A stretch of 64,000 bases of DNA from JAZKID01 sp965247525 (GTDB taxonomy: Bacteria > Pseudomonadota > Alphaproteobacteria > Rhizobiales > UBA4765). Made by a program: the position numbers and the translations under genes. Each line of letters begins with the position of its first letter. Within the stretch, counting starts at the first letter, position 1. This document shows positions 34,452-42,141 of this stretch, piece by piece. Where the stretch lies: assembly GCA_965247525.1 (NCBI GenBank), contig OZ252015.1, positions 1,116,001 through 1,180,000 on the forward strand. Direction: 5' to 3'. The notes under the pieces are model-generated. The model was not told the DNA's origin. It saw only the letters and a program-made list of their open reading frames with translations, and did not search any database.

Positions 34452-35276
34452 ATGTTTAAAATTTTAGCGGTTTCACTGGCCATTGTCGTTGCAAGTCCTC
34501 TTGCCTCATTCGCCAATGATACTCATTCAAAAGACAGCAAAGACGCGCGCGGCGACCATGGACGCGGCGGTGATGGCCGTGACCGTTCACCGCGCGATGT
34601 CTCACCGCATGACCGCGATGCGAGCGACGCATCACCGCGTGATCGTGAGACGCGCGACAGATCGCCTCAAGAACGGGAAGCCGCTGACCGGTCACCCCAA
34701 AACCGTGAAACACGTGACAGGTCGTCACCAGAGCGCACCGGACGCGAGCAAAATTCGCGCGATCGCTCACGCAATGACCGGTCAGAGCCACGTGGGCTTC
34801 GCGATGACACCCGAAACGAACAACGTAGCGACCGCGTTGAGAGAAACCAGCGCGACAGATATGACGAAAGCCGCCAGACCCGCGATCGTCGCGAAGAGGG
34901 GCAGGGCCAAGACCGTTACAATCGCCGTGATGACCGGCGCGGTGACGACCGCCGCGGTGACGACCGGCGCGGTGACGACCGCCACTCTTGGCACGACCAT
35001 GGCGACCATGGATACCACCACCATCACGATCGCAACCGTCAGTCTTGGGACCGTGACCGCGCGTTCAATGACCGCGACCACAGCGACACACAAGACCAGA
35101 CACGCCTTTCTTACCTGCAGCTCATCACAGCCAATGAGCAGCAGATTGCACGCGCCTATTCCGTTTTAAGAACCACACGCGATCCTGCAAAACGCAATTA
35201 CCTGCTTCAGGTTATTGCGGCACGCGAAGCGCAGATTGCCCAGCTGCAGTCTTATATCGACGGACAGGCCATATAA
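34452..35276 (+). CDS. Exported Arg/Asp-rich low-complexity protein
   Basis: 274 residues from ATG 34452 (GGAG upstream); the frame opening at 34323 runs through the methyltransferase start and is rejected. A signal peptide (FKILAVSLAIVVASPLASFA) is followed by some 190 residues of Arg/Asp/Ser low complexity, first as DRSPRD- and ETRDRSPQ-type imperfect repeats, then three exact RRGDD units encoded by 15-base tandem repeats at about 34934-34978, then a His-rich patch (GDHGYHHHHDRN, metal-binding candidate). Only the last 60 residues (SYLQLITANEQQIARAYSVL...) look folded, as a helical hairpin. Function unknown. The opposite-frame ORF at 34483-35169 is a by-product of the repeats. Confidence 0.7.
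   Translation: MFKILAVSLAIVVASPLASFANDTHSKDSKDARGDHGRGGDGRDRSPRDVSPHDRDASDASPRDRETRDRSPQEREAADRSPQNRETRDRSSPERTGREQNSRDRSRNDRSEPRGLRDDTRNEQRSDRVERNQRDRYDESRQTRDRREEGQGQDRYNRRDDRRGDDRRGDDRRGDDRHSWHDHGDHGYHHHHDRNRQSWDRDRAFNDRDHSDTQDQTRLSYLQLITANEQQIARAYSVLRTTRDPAKRNYLLQVIAAREAQIAQLQSYIDGQAI
34934..34978 (+). repeat. Coding tandem repeat, three 15-bp RRGDD units
   Basis: CGGCGCGGTGACGAC followed by two copies differing at one or two third-codon or wobble positions, inside the Arg/Asp-rich exported protein. Confidence 0.75.
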
Positions 35277-35277
35277 A

Positions 35278-36660
35278 TTATTTACTGACGCGCAGGTCGG
35301 AAAGACTGTCGGCGATGGCGTGGAAAGCCTGCTGCAGGGTCGCGCTATCGGGGCTGTCAAAATAGAACTCGGCCTGCGTTGCGCAATTGCGCAACATTGT
35401 CTGGCTCGACGCCGTGATCGTGCCGAACGAGATGGTGTAGATGTAAATGTTCTTGTTTTTCATATTGGTGCAAATGGTCGTTAAACGCTGATCGAGCTTG
35501 GTTTCGGCAGTCGTCTGGTTGGTGGTGCCAAGTGTCCCGTCTGACAAATAGCCATACGCGCCGCGCACTGACGAGCTAATTGTGTTGTCACCATCGGTCA
35601 TGATAATAATGGCCTTGTTCATTTTCGGCGTGTTGTAATCAAGCGGCAAAGCACTCGAATTCATTTCACCGCCCCAAAGATTCCGCCAACCCGGCGACAA
35701 CATTCGCCAGCCCCAGGCCGCACCTTCCGAAATATGCGTATTGCCCAGCGCGTTCATTGCGTTGATGCCTGCAATGATCGTATTGCGGCTTGCCGTCATC
35801 GGCGTCACGACTTTTGAGCAATATTTGTTCGGGCCCAAATTTTCATTGAGAGGCGAGTAATACCCCAGACCTAACGGCTTTACCCAGTCGTTGTAACTCG
35901 TACTGTCAGGCCAATAATAGGCCTTGAATTTTTGTGATGTGGGCGTGTCTTCGGTCGTGTCATAGGGTGAGGCACGCGCGTCGACGCAGCCGCCCCAGCT
36001 TGTGGGGCCCCAGTTGAGACTGTTGTAGTGCGTCGTGTTCAGCCATGAGGTGTGCGCGCTGCCCACGTTCACCGCTTGCGCAAACGGCACGAGGCCAATC
36101 CACAGGCTGTCCTGGCTTTCGGTATTGCCATGCAGAATATTGACCAGATCGGTCGCGGCGCTTTTTAAAGAGGTCAGTTTTGATCCGGCCATGGAGCCGG
36201 TATTGTCCAGCGCCATCACAAGCTCAAGGCCCTTGTTCTGCCGGGTCACTTCCGCTGTTGCCGACACATCGGATGTCGGCTTGCCAAAAATTTTCATGAA
36301 ATACATCGGCACGCGCGCCGTTGCCGCGAGCGTAATTGTGGTGTTGTCGCTGTTCGCCGTCACGGTCGACGTGATAATCGTCGATTCCATATAATTCTTG
36401 TAATTGGCGTTGAGATATTTTGCGCTCTCCGACGCAATGTCCGTTGTATTGACGGTTGCGCCGGCAGCAAGGCCTGCTGAATCAAGCGATTTTGACAGGC
36501 GTGCCTGCGCCATCTGCAAGCGCGCCGTATCAACCGACACGCCAACCGCTGCGATCAGCGTCATGATGCTGACGCCGACCAATGGCGCAACTGCACCTTT
36601 CAGATCGTTCCGAAAAGCTGCCGCACAGCGGCGCAAGCTCTTTTTTATTTCTGTCAGCAT
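35278..36660 (-). CDS. TadG-like pilus-associated protein with vWA domain
   Basis: 460 residues from ATG 36660 (GAGAG upstream); ATG 36675, overlapping the previous stop, would add five. The N-terminal helix NDLKGAVAPLVGVSIMTLIAAVGVSVDTARLQM is the TadG signature, followed by LSKSLDSAGLAAGATV. The vWA domain begins near residue 150 with MALDNTGSMAGSKL (MIDAS) and includes IIIMTDGDNTISSS. A tail of about 70 residues completes the domain (FDSPDSATLQQAFHAIADSLSDLRVSK, a conserved vWA ending). Third gene of the tad cluster, after two TadE-like genes; likely acts in Flp pilus assembly or adhesion. Confidence 0.85.
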   Translation of the reverse strand: MLTEIKKSLRRCAAAFRNDLKGAVAPLVGVSIMTLIAAVGVSVDTARLQMAQARLSKSLDSAGLAAGATVNTTDIASESAKYLNANYKNYMESTIITSTVTANSDNTTITLAATARVPMYFMKIFGKPTSDVSATAEVTRQNKGLELVMALDNTGSMAGSKLTSLKSAATDLVNILHGNTESQDSLWIGLVPFAQAVNVGSAHTSWLNTTHYNSLNWGPTSWGGCVDARASPYDTTEDTPTSQKFKAYYWPDSTSYNDWVKPLGLGYYSPLNENLGPNKYCSKVVTPMTASRNTIIAGINAMNALGNTHISEGAAWGWRMLSPGWRNLWGGEMNSSALPLDYNTPKMNKAIIIMTDGDNTISSSVRGAYGYLSDGTLGTTNQTTAETKLDQRLTTICTNMKNKNIYIYTISFGTITASSQTMLRNCATQAEFYFDSPDSATLQQAFHAIADSLSDLRVSK

Positions 36661-36671
36661 GGCAGATACTC

Positions 36672-37247
36672 TCATGTTGGCGCCGTTGTCAGCGCACCAA
36701 GGCGCGGCTTGAAAATGGCCGTGCGGTAAAGCTCCAGCGCGTTGACATAGCCCGCGGCAAACAACGGCGTGTAAAGATAATAAACCTCCACAACGATCAC
36801 GTTTTCCTTGTCGGCAATCGACAGATTGCCGGGGAGCACGGCCGTGCCGCCAACAACGCCGACTTTGCTGGCGCGAACCATCGTGCCGCCGCCTTTGTAT
36901 TGCCACGACACTTTCATCGGGTTGCTGCTGCCCGTGCGCGATACGGACGACACGATGACATAGCCCGAGGCCCCGAACGGAAACGGGTCCATGATTTTTG
37001 TCGCGGCATACATGGTCTGGTCAAGCTCGGAGATCGTCAGTGTCGTCGCGGTGTCCTGCGCAATCACGTCAGCGATGATATAGGCCACCTTGTCTGACTT
37101 TTCTTCGACAAGCAGATAGCGCGTGACTTCGAATGCGCCAAAACCCATCAGCAAAAGCAGCGGCGCCAGCAGCGCAAACTCCATTGCGGCAACACCGTCT
37201 TTGCGGTGCCACAACTGTGCCAGCACTGTTTTGAAAAAAGCTGTCAT
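36672..37247 (-). CDS. TadE-like pseudopilin family protein
   Basis: 191 residues. The N-terminus carries the TadE prepilin-like helix HRKDGVAAMEFALLAPLLLLMGFGAFEVTRYLLVEEKSD, with the conserved Glu after the cleavage-like site. The rest is a small periplasmic beta domain. ATG 37247 shares a base with the stop of the upstream TadE-like gene (TGATG), and its own stop overlaps the possible start of the TadG-like gene, so the three genes are tightly coupled. TadE/TadF minor pilins support Flp pilus assembly. Confidence 0.85.
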   Translation of the reverse strand: MTAFFKTVLAQLWHRKDGVAAMEFALLAPLLLLMGFGAFEVTRYLLVEEKSDKVAYIIADVIAQDTATTLTISELDQTMYAATKIMDPFPFGASGYVIVSSVSRTGSSNPMKVSWQYKGGGTMVRASKVGVVGGTAVLPGNLSIADKENVIVVEVYYLYTPLFAAGYVNALELYRTAIFKPRLGALTTAPT

Positions 37248-37852
37248 CAGTTTACCGAGAAAGGCTCGTTTTTAATCACGGCCTTCGAGGTGAGTGTAAT
37301 CTGTCCATTTGTCAGGCCCATCATCTGGCCGATAACGGGCGTGAAAATTTTCCAAGGATAGCTCACCGTGTAAAGAACGATGGCGCTGGAGCCGCCCTGA
37401 CCATCCGTTCCCTGGTCGGTGTCGTAAACCCCGTTACCGTTCACATCGGTGTAGTTTTCACCATTGTCGCGCTTGCCATTGCCATTGGCATCGACAAAAG
37501 GTTCCGGCTCGCCGATTTTGCTGAACTGGTTGTAGGTCTTTGAGGTAATCGTGACCTTGCTGACATCGAGAAGGCTGCCCGCCCGCTGGTTGAGAATGTC
37601 GCGAATACTTTGCTCGCGCGTTTTGCCGGCAGTGACATAGCCGGTCATGCCCGAACGGGAGGCTGAAAACGTCGCCGTTTCAAGAACATTTTGTGCCAGC
37701 ATCATGGCCGCAAGCTCGATCACGGCAAGGATAAGGATCAACGCAAAAGGAGCGACCAGTGCAAATTCAACCATAGTCGCACCCTTGTCGTCTTTCCTGA
37801 AGGCAGGACGACAACAAGCGGGCCGGACAAGTCGCTGAAGGTTATGACGCAT
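37247..37852 (-). CDS. TadE-like protein with dockerin-like calcium loops
   Basis: 201 residues. The TadE helix is KGATMVEFALVAPFALILILAVIELAAMMLAQNVLETATFSASR (about 23-66). Residues 121-147 contain two successive Ca-binding-type loops, DANGNGKRDNGE and DVNGNGVYDTDQ, matching the DxNxNGxxDxxE pattern of dockerin and EF-hand loops. Calcium could thus control folding of this minor pilin (inference; similar loops occur in other alphaproteobacterial TadE/G proteins). First gene of the minus-strand tad cluster; the promoter must lie in 37853-38024, shared with the divergent thiM-like gene. Confidence 0.85.
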   Translation of the reverse strand: MRHNLQRLVRPACCRPAFRKDDKGATMVEFALVAPFALILILAVIELAAMMLAQNVLETATFSASRSGMTGYVTAGKTREQSIRDILNQRAGSLLDVSKVTITSKTYNQFSKIGEPEPFVDANGNGKRDNGENYTDVNGNGVYDTDQGTDGQGGSSAIVLYTVSYPWKIFTPVIGQMMGLTNGQITLTSKAVIKNEPFSVN

Positions 37853-38024
37853 TACAGCCCCTTAAGGCCAAAACAAGCTTCTGGATCATGCCAGAAAAGC
37901 CTTGGAGAAGATTTAGGTATTCACCTAAAACCCAACCCACTTAAAAGGCCGTTCAGACATTGATGAGAAGACAATATAAAGCGATAACGTTACGGATTCC
38001 TTTTTCGACCGGAGATCAGACGAC

Positions 38025-38825
38025 ATGAACCTGTTTTCGCACACTCTTGCTTTAGGGCTTGCCCGTTTGCGCCAGTTCACCCCGCGCGTCTATTGCGTCA
38101 CCAACAGCATTTCCATGGATTTTGTTTACAACACGCTGCTGGCGCTGGGCGCCAAGCCGTTAATGAGCCAGGCCGAGGAAGAGAGCGCCGAGTATTGCGC
38201 GGCCGCACACGCATTAATGATCAACACGGCCGCACCCACGCCGTCCAGCGCACAGGCCATGATCAAGGCCGCAACAGAGGCCAAAGCGCGCGGCCTGCCA
38301 TGGGTGCTTGATCCGCGCGGCTACGGCATGAGCACATTTCGCGATGACCTGATCTATGAGCTTCTCGACCGTTCGCCCAGCATTTTGCGGACAAAACCGC
38401 CCGAAATGGTCGCGCTGGCGGTTAAAATTGGCTATGTGGCGCGCGGCGTTGATGGTGGCCGCACGGCTGAAGAGGCCGTTGAAGCCGCCCGTTATCTGGC
38501 GCGGCAGATGAAAACCGTTGCGATCATGACCGGCACCACAGACATCATCACCGACCATGAACGCATCTTTCGCCTGACCAATGGGCATAAAATTATGGGC
38601 CAGGTCAGCGGGATGGGCAGCGGCCTTGCCGCCGTGATCGCGGCTTTTGCCGGGGTCGAAGAAGACAAGACCATTGCTGCCGCAATGGCTGTCGGCGTCT
38701 ATAACATCATTGCCGAAATTGTCGGCGGCGAGATTGATGGGCCCGTTGCGTTTCGCTCGGCCTTTGTTGACAAGCTGCAACTTGTCGACGCGAACAATGC
38801 CATGCGGCGTCTAAAAGTGCTATAA
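38025..38825 (+). CDS. thiM: Hydroxyethylthiazole kinase-like protein (divergent ThiM)
   Basis: 266 residues, normal ThiM length, ribokinase-like fold; family members phosphorylate the thiazole alcohol of thiamine for salvage. Family features include RVYCVTNSISMDFVYNTLLALGAKPLM, LMINTAAPTPSSAQAM, LPWVLDPRGYG and VAIMTGTTDIITDHERIFRLTNGHKIM. Several key positions differ: the catalytic GTGC motif is GMGS (Ser199), VLDPVAVG is VLDPRGYG and the 'RGNxSEI' motif is LRTKPPEM. So a related but changed substrate is possible. GGAG lies 11 bases before ATG 38025. No TPP riboswitch is evident upstream. ChaC-like gene follows seven bases on. Confidence 0.72.
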   Translation: MNLFSHTLALGLARLRQFTPRVYCVTNSISMDFVYNTLLALGAKPLMSQAEEESAEYCAAAHALMINTAAPTPSSAQAMIKAATEAKARGLPWVLDPRGYGMSTFRDDLIYELLDRSPSILRTKPPEMVALAVKIGYVARGVDGGRTAEEAVEAARYLARQMKTVAIMTGTTDIITDHERIFRLTNGHKIMGQVSGMGSGLAAVIAAFAGVEEDKTIAAAMAVGVYNIIAEIVGGEIDGPVAFRSAFVDKLQLVDANNAMRRLKVL

Positions 38826-38832
38826 AGCCCTG

Positions 38833-39555
38833 ATGAATGAAGCCTCGAACGACAATCGCACAGCCCCTTTTTCGCAATTGGGTCTGCAAAATCGTGATGA
38901 TTTTAGCCTTCAGGATATGGGCTGGCTCAACAAAGAGCTGCAAAAACGCGATCTGAATATCAGGTCAGCCGAGCAGTGCGAGCAAAACCGGCGTGAGATT
39001 TTGAAATCGCTCAAACTGGGACAGGACCTGCTTGTGTTCGCCTATGGCGACCTGATCTGGAACACGGGCTTTCAGCCTGCAGCCTCGCGGCCCATGACTG
39101 TTGCGGGCTGGCGCCGCTCTTACTGTGTCGATCTTTTGTTTGGCTATGGCACACCGAAAAAACCCGGGCTGGCAATGGCACTCGACAAAGGCGGCGAATG
39201 CACGGGCGTTGCACACCTCATCAAAGCAAGCCGGATCGAGGCCGATACACGGGCTTTATGGCTGCGCGAAATGAGCGTGCCGATTTACAGGCCCGTTTTT
39301 CTTGAAGCGGCCGACAATGAGACGCAAAGCCAGGTTCTGGCGTTTGTGATCGACCAATCATCGCATCTTTATGCCGGAAGTCTTGAAGTGGCCGTGCAGG
39401 CGCGGCGCATTGCCACGGCAGAAGGACGGCAGGGCAAAAACCGTGATCTTCTGTATCACTGTGCCCTTGAACTGAAACGCCGCGAGGTGACCGATACGTA
39501 TATCGATGACCTCGCGGCGCGCGCCCGCGCTCTTGCGCAGGACGCTGCCGTTTAA
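38833..39555 (+). CDS. ChaC-like gamma-glutamylcyclotransferase
   Basis: 240 residues. Family motifs begin near residue 65: LLVFAYGDLIWNTGF corresponds to the substrate-binding 'YGSL.WnPgF' loop, AGWRRSYCVD to the next strand, LAMALDKGGECTGVAHLI to the 'l.L..GG.C.GvA..i' segment, and LWLREMSVPIY holds the general-acid glutamate. ChaC enzymes open glutathione to 5-oxoproline and Cys-Gly. The serine of YGSL is replaced by Asp. An N-terminal extension of 60 residues precedes the domain. Starts seven bases after thiM, so co-transcription is likely; ends five bases from the convergent H1-like gene. Confidence 0.82.
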   Translation: MNEASNDNRTAPFSQLGLQNRDDFSLQDMGWLNKELQKRDLNIRSAEQCEQNRREILKSLKLGQDLLVFAYGDLIWNTGFQPAASRPMTVAGWRRSYCVDLLFGYGTPKKPGLAMALDKGGECTGVAHLIKASRIEADTRALWLREMSVPIYRPVFLEAADNETQSQVLAFVIDQSSHLYAGSLEVAVQARRIATAEGRQGKNRDLLYHCALELKRREVTDTYIDDLAARARALAQDAAV

Positions 39556-39559
39556 CGGC

Positions 39560-40210
39560 TTATTTTTTCGTTTTTGCCGCAGACTTGGTTGGACGACCGA
39601 CTTTTTTCTTGGCGCCCGTTGTTTTGGCCTTGGCTGTGGTGGCTTTCTTTGCCGACTTTGCTGCAGGCTTTGCCTTGGCTGACATTTTGGCCGATGTTTT
39701 GGCTTTTGTGCTCAGCTTGGCTGTTTTGCCGGGTTTGCGACCTGCTGTTTTACGACCCGTTGCTTTTTGAGCCGATGTTTTGCGACCGGCTGTTTTGCTT
39801 TTGGTCTTGCGTGCTGTTGATTTTGCAGCCGTTTTCTTGGCGGCAGGCTTTTTAGCTGTGGCCGTCTTCTTTGCAGCACCAGGTTTTTTCGCCGTTGTTT
39901 TCTTGGCGCTTGCCTTCTTGGCGGTTGCCTTCTTGGCTGGTGTTGTCGCCTTTGCCGCACTTGGCTTTGCAGGTGTTGCTTTGGCTGTCTTGGTCTTTGC
40001 TGTCTTGAGCTTTGCGGCTGGCTTTTTCGCAGCCGGTTTTTTCGGCGACGATTTTACAGTCTCAGGCTTTGACGATGAAAAGAAAGAGGACAGGCCAAAC
40101 AGGTTCTTGTTGGCAGCTGCCGGTGTTGTTGACGTGGTTGCGCTGTCTGTGTCCGATTCGGACTGCATCGCGTTTTGATCTTGTGTCGCTTCCTTTGTTC
40201 CGGGAGGCAT
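39560..40210 (-). CDS. Histone H1-like Lys/Ala-rich DNA-binding protein
   Basis: 216 residues from ATG 40210, preceded by AAGGAG; the longer open frame to 40408 is not needed. After a polar N-terminus with a short hydrophobic patch (NKNLFGLSSFFSSS), residues from about 55 onward are almost entirely Lys, Ala, Thr, Pro and Ser in KKPAAKK-, AKKATAKK- and GRKTAGRK-type repeats, like the C-terminal tail of eukaryotic histone H1 and bacterial H1-like proteins (HctB, AlgP). The end KKKVGRPTKS contains an AT-hook-like GRP core. Likely binds nucleic acid nonspecifically and is disordered. Exact repeat borders are uncertain. Confidence 0.78.
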   Translation of the reverse strand: MPPGTKEATQDQNAMQSESDTDSATTSTTPAAANKNLFGLSSFFSSSKPETVKSSPKKPAAKKPAAKLKTAKTKTAKATPAKPSAAKATTPAKKATAKKASAKKTTAKKPGAAKKTATAKKPAAKKTAAKSTARKTKSKTAGRKTSAQKATGRKTAGRKPGKTAKLSTKAKTSAKMSAKAKPAAKSAKKATTAKAKTTGAKKKVGRPTKSAAKTKK

Positions 40211-40643
40211 ATCGGCATTCTCCTTCAAGAGTTTTATCGCAGCAGCCTTGCCGCGCATTTCGCGGGCCGCTCCCGATTGTCTCGCGAGCAAGCCAGTCTC
40301 ATTTAGTCTCTGCCAGAGTTTCATGACTTGCAAATGAAATTGAAATCGTTTGTGCGATGTTTGCAACGTTCTGCACAGATCGTTTTGAGAATTGCAAAAA
40401 ATCTGCACGCGCCCGCATGCGTTTTCAAAAAATACGAAAATTGTTTTTTAAAAAATTCGAAAACGTCACACACGACAACGGCGATTTTTGCGCTCGCTTT
40501 TGGCTGGTGCTTTTTTATTTTTCAAGCGGTCGTGACGTGTTCTTCTTTTTTGTTCACGCGCATTCAAAAAATCCGCTCTGTCCCTTGTTTTTGAAAGAAG
40601 AACAAAACTAGAACATTCTTGAAATTTGTGCTACAAAGCGGGC
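40211..40643. other. Divergent intergenic region between H1-like and radical SAM genes
   Basis: About 430 AT-rich bases with runs of A and T and no convincing gene. It includes the promoters of both divergent genes; GTTTTTTAAAAAATTC-like stretches near 40443-40458 are A/T-rich but I cannot name a -35/-10 pair. No repeat element of the 25-nt palindrome type is present. Confidence 0.4.
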
Positions 40644-41750
40644 ATGCAAAGACGCGAATCGCCACATGCGGCAAAAGAAGGTGTTTTGAACATCGCACGC
40701 GGGCGCGGTGCGCCGCTGAACCCTGCCGGGCGCTTTGAAACACTGGAAAGCCAGAGAGAAAGCGACACATCTTGTTCCGATCCGGATGGCGCCACGCCGC
40801 CGCAAATCAAAACGGAAGTGTTTCGCGATTTGTCGCGGTCGGTTGTCACCTTCAATGACAGCCCCGACATCGGCATGGAGGCAACGATCAACCCCTATCG
40901 CGGCTGCGAGCATGGCTGCATTTATTGTTTTGCCAGGCCTTATCATGAATATCTCGGCCTTTCGGCAGGCTTGGATTTCGAAACGAAAATTTTTGCAAAA
41001 GTCGATGCCGCCGCGTTGCTGCGCAAAAAACTAATGACGCCGCGCTGGGAGCCGGTCACGCTTGTGATGAGTGGGATTACCGACCCCTATCAACCGCTTG
41101 AAAAAAAGCTGAAAATTACCCGCGCCTGCCTTGAAACCCTGCGCGATTTTCGCAACCCCGTGGCCATCATTACAAAAAATCATCTGGTGACACGCGATAT
41201 CGACTTGTTAAGTGAAATGGCGCAGATGGATGCCGCTTGCGTCAACATCTCGATCACGACACTGGACCGCGATCTGGCCCGCAAAATGGAACCGCGCGCT
41301 TCGACGCCCGACCAGCGCTTTGCCGCCGTTGAAGCGCTGGCGCGCGCCGGCATTCCCGTCAACATTATGGTCGGGCCGGTTCTGCCCGGCCTGACCGAGC
41401 ATGAAATTCCGGATATTTTAAAGCGCGGGGCTGATGCAGGCGCACGCACGGCCGCCTATACGCTGCTGCGCTTGCCTTACGGCGTCAAAGATCTTTTTGA
41501 GGCGTGGCTCTATGAGCATTATCCCGACCGCGCCCTCAAAATACTGAACCGCATTCGCGACCTGCGCGGCGGAAAACTCAATGATCCCAATTTTTTCTCG
41601 CGCCGGCGCGGGCGCGGCGCTTATGCCGAACAGATCCGGCAACTCTTTGCCCTCTCCAAAAACCGCTATGGGCTGACACAACGGTTCGAGCTTTCAACAG
41701 AGCATTTCCGTAAAATAAGCAATGCGCCGCAAATGGGATTTTGGGAGTGA
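40644..41750 (+). CDS. PA0069-type radical SAM protein
   Basis: 368 residues from ATG 40644 (TTG 40626 is an alternative). The 4Fe-4S/SAM motif is NPYRGCEHGCIYCFARPYHEY, CxxxCxxC, near residue 92-101, preceded by the conserved TFNDSPDIGMEATI. Later family features are VMSGITDPYQPLEKKLKITR, VAIITKNHLVTRDIDLL, PVNIMVGPVLPGLTEHEIP and FSRRRGRGAYAEQIRQLF. The group is related to spore photoproduct lyase; its reaction is unknown. The stop TGA runs into an intergenic repeat element (GTGAGCCGCGG) followed by a tandem array. Confidence 0.9.
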   Translation: MQRRESPHAAKEGVLNIARGRGAPLNPAGRFETLESQRESDTSCSDPDGATPPQIKTEVFRDLSRSVVTFNDSPDIGMEATINPYRGCEHGCIYCFARPYHEYLGLSAGLDFETKIFAKVDAAALLRKKLMTPRWEPVTLVMSGITDPYQPLEKKLKITRACLETLRDFRNPVAIITKNHLVTRDIDLLSEMAQMDAACVNISITTLDRDLARKMEPRASTPDQRFAAVEALARAGIPVNIMVGPVLPGLTEHEIPDILKRGADAGARTAAYTLLRLPYGVKDLFEAWLYEHYPDRALKILNRIRDLRGGKLNDPNFFSRRRGRGAYAEQIRQLFALSKNRYGLTQRFELSTEHFRKISNAPQMGFWE

Positions 41751-41815
41751 GCCGCGGCAGCGGAGCTGACAAAGCATGCCAATGACATGATTTGAGAGGT
41801 GAACGCCCTTAAGCT
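41749..41815 (+). repeat. Intergenic palindromic repeat element, degenerate copy E
   Basis: Begins at the radical SAM stop codon with GTGAGCCGCGG, then ATGCCA-A-TGACAT near 41776-41788, an eroded version of the CCAGTGG-centred palindrome, and GGTGAACGCCCTTAAGC, the second motif of the family. It leads into the tandem array at 41816. Confidence 0.5.
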
Positions 41816-42012
41816 TCGCGCCCGAGCTTTAGCGTCCGAGCGCCAGCGAATGACACAACAAATATAGCGTCCGAGCTTCGCGTCCGAGCGTCAGCGAACG
41901 ACGCCATAGATAGAGCGAATGACGCAACAAATATCGCGTCCGCGCTTTAGCGAACGACGCAATAAATAGAGCGAACGACGCCATAGAAAAAGCGAACGAC
42001 GCCATAAACAAA
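41816..42012 (+). repeat. Tandem array of AGCGAACGACGC-type units
   Basis: About six to nine imperfect units with cores AGCGAATGACACAACAAATA, AGCGAACGACGCCATAGA, AGCGAATGACGCAACAAATA, AGCGAACGACGCAATAAATA and AGCGAACGACGCCATA, separated by GCGTCCGAGC-type spacers. Unit length varies from about 21 to 45 bases. No coding role is evident; the rest of the gap to doxX (42142) contains nothing recognised. Confidence 0.75.
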
Positions 42013-42141
42013 GCACCCAACAGGTAAAACAATCGCATTCCAGCAAGAATGGCTTGCCTTGCTCATCGTTGCACCGACAAACCCAATGAACATTCTCCCC
42101 CTCTCACCGTTGTTTCATTACACATGTGAAACGGAGTTTTT

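Noticed and set aside
34483..35169. 228-codon frame overlapping the Arg/Asp-rich protein
   Set aside because: By-product of the repetitive, GC-rich coding sequence; Thr/Ala/Val/Met repeats reflect a shift of the CGN-GAC repeats.
37881..37894. CTGGATCATGCCAG before thiM resembles the end of a TPP riboswitch
   Set aside because: The obligatory CTGAGA and ACCTGA parts and the paired stems are absent; only a short palindrome-like match remains.
41816..42012. Tandem array considered as CRISPR
   Set aside because: Variable unit length, repetitive spacers, no cas genes.
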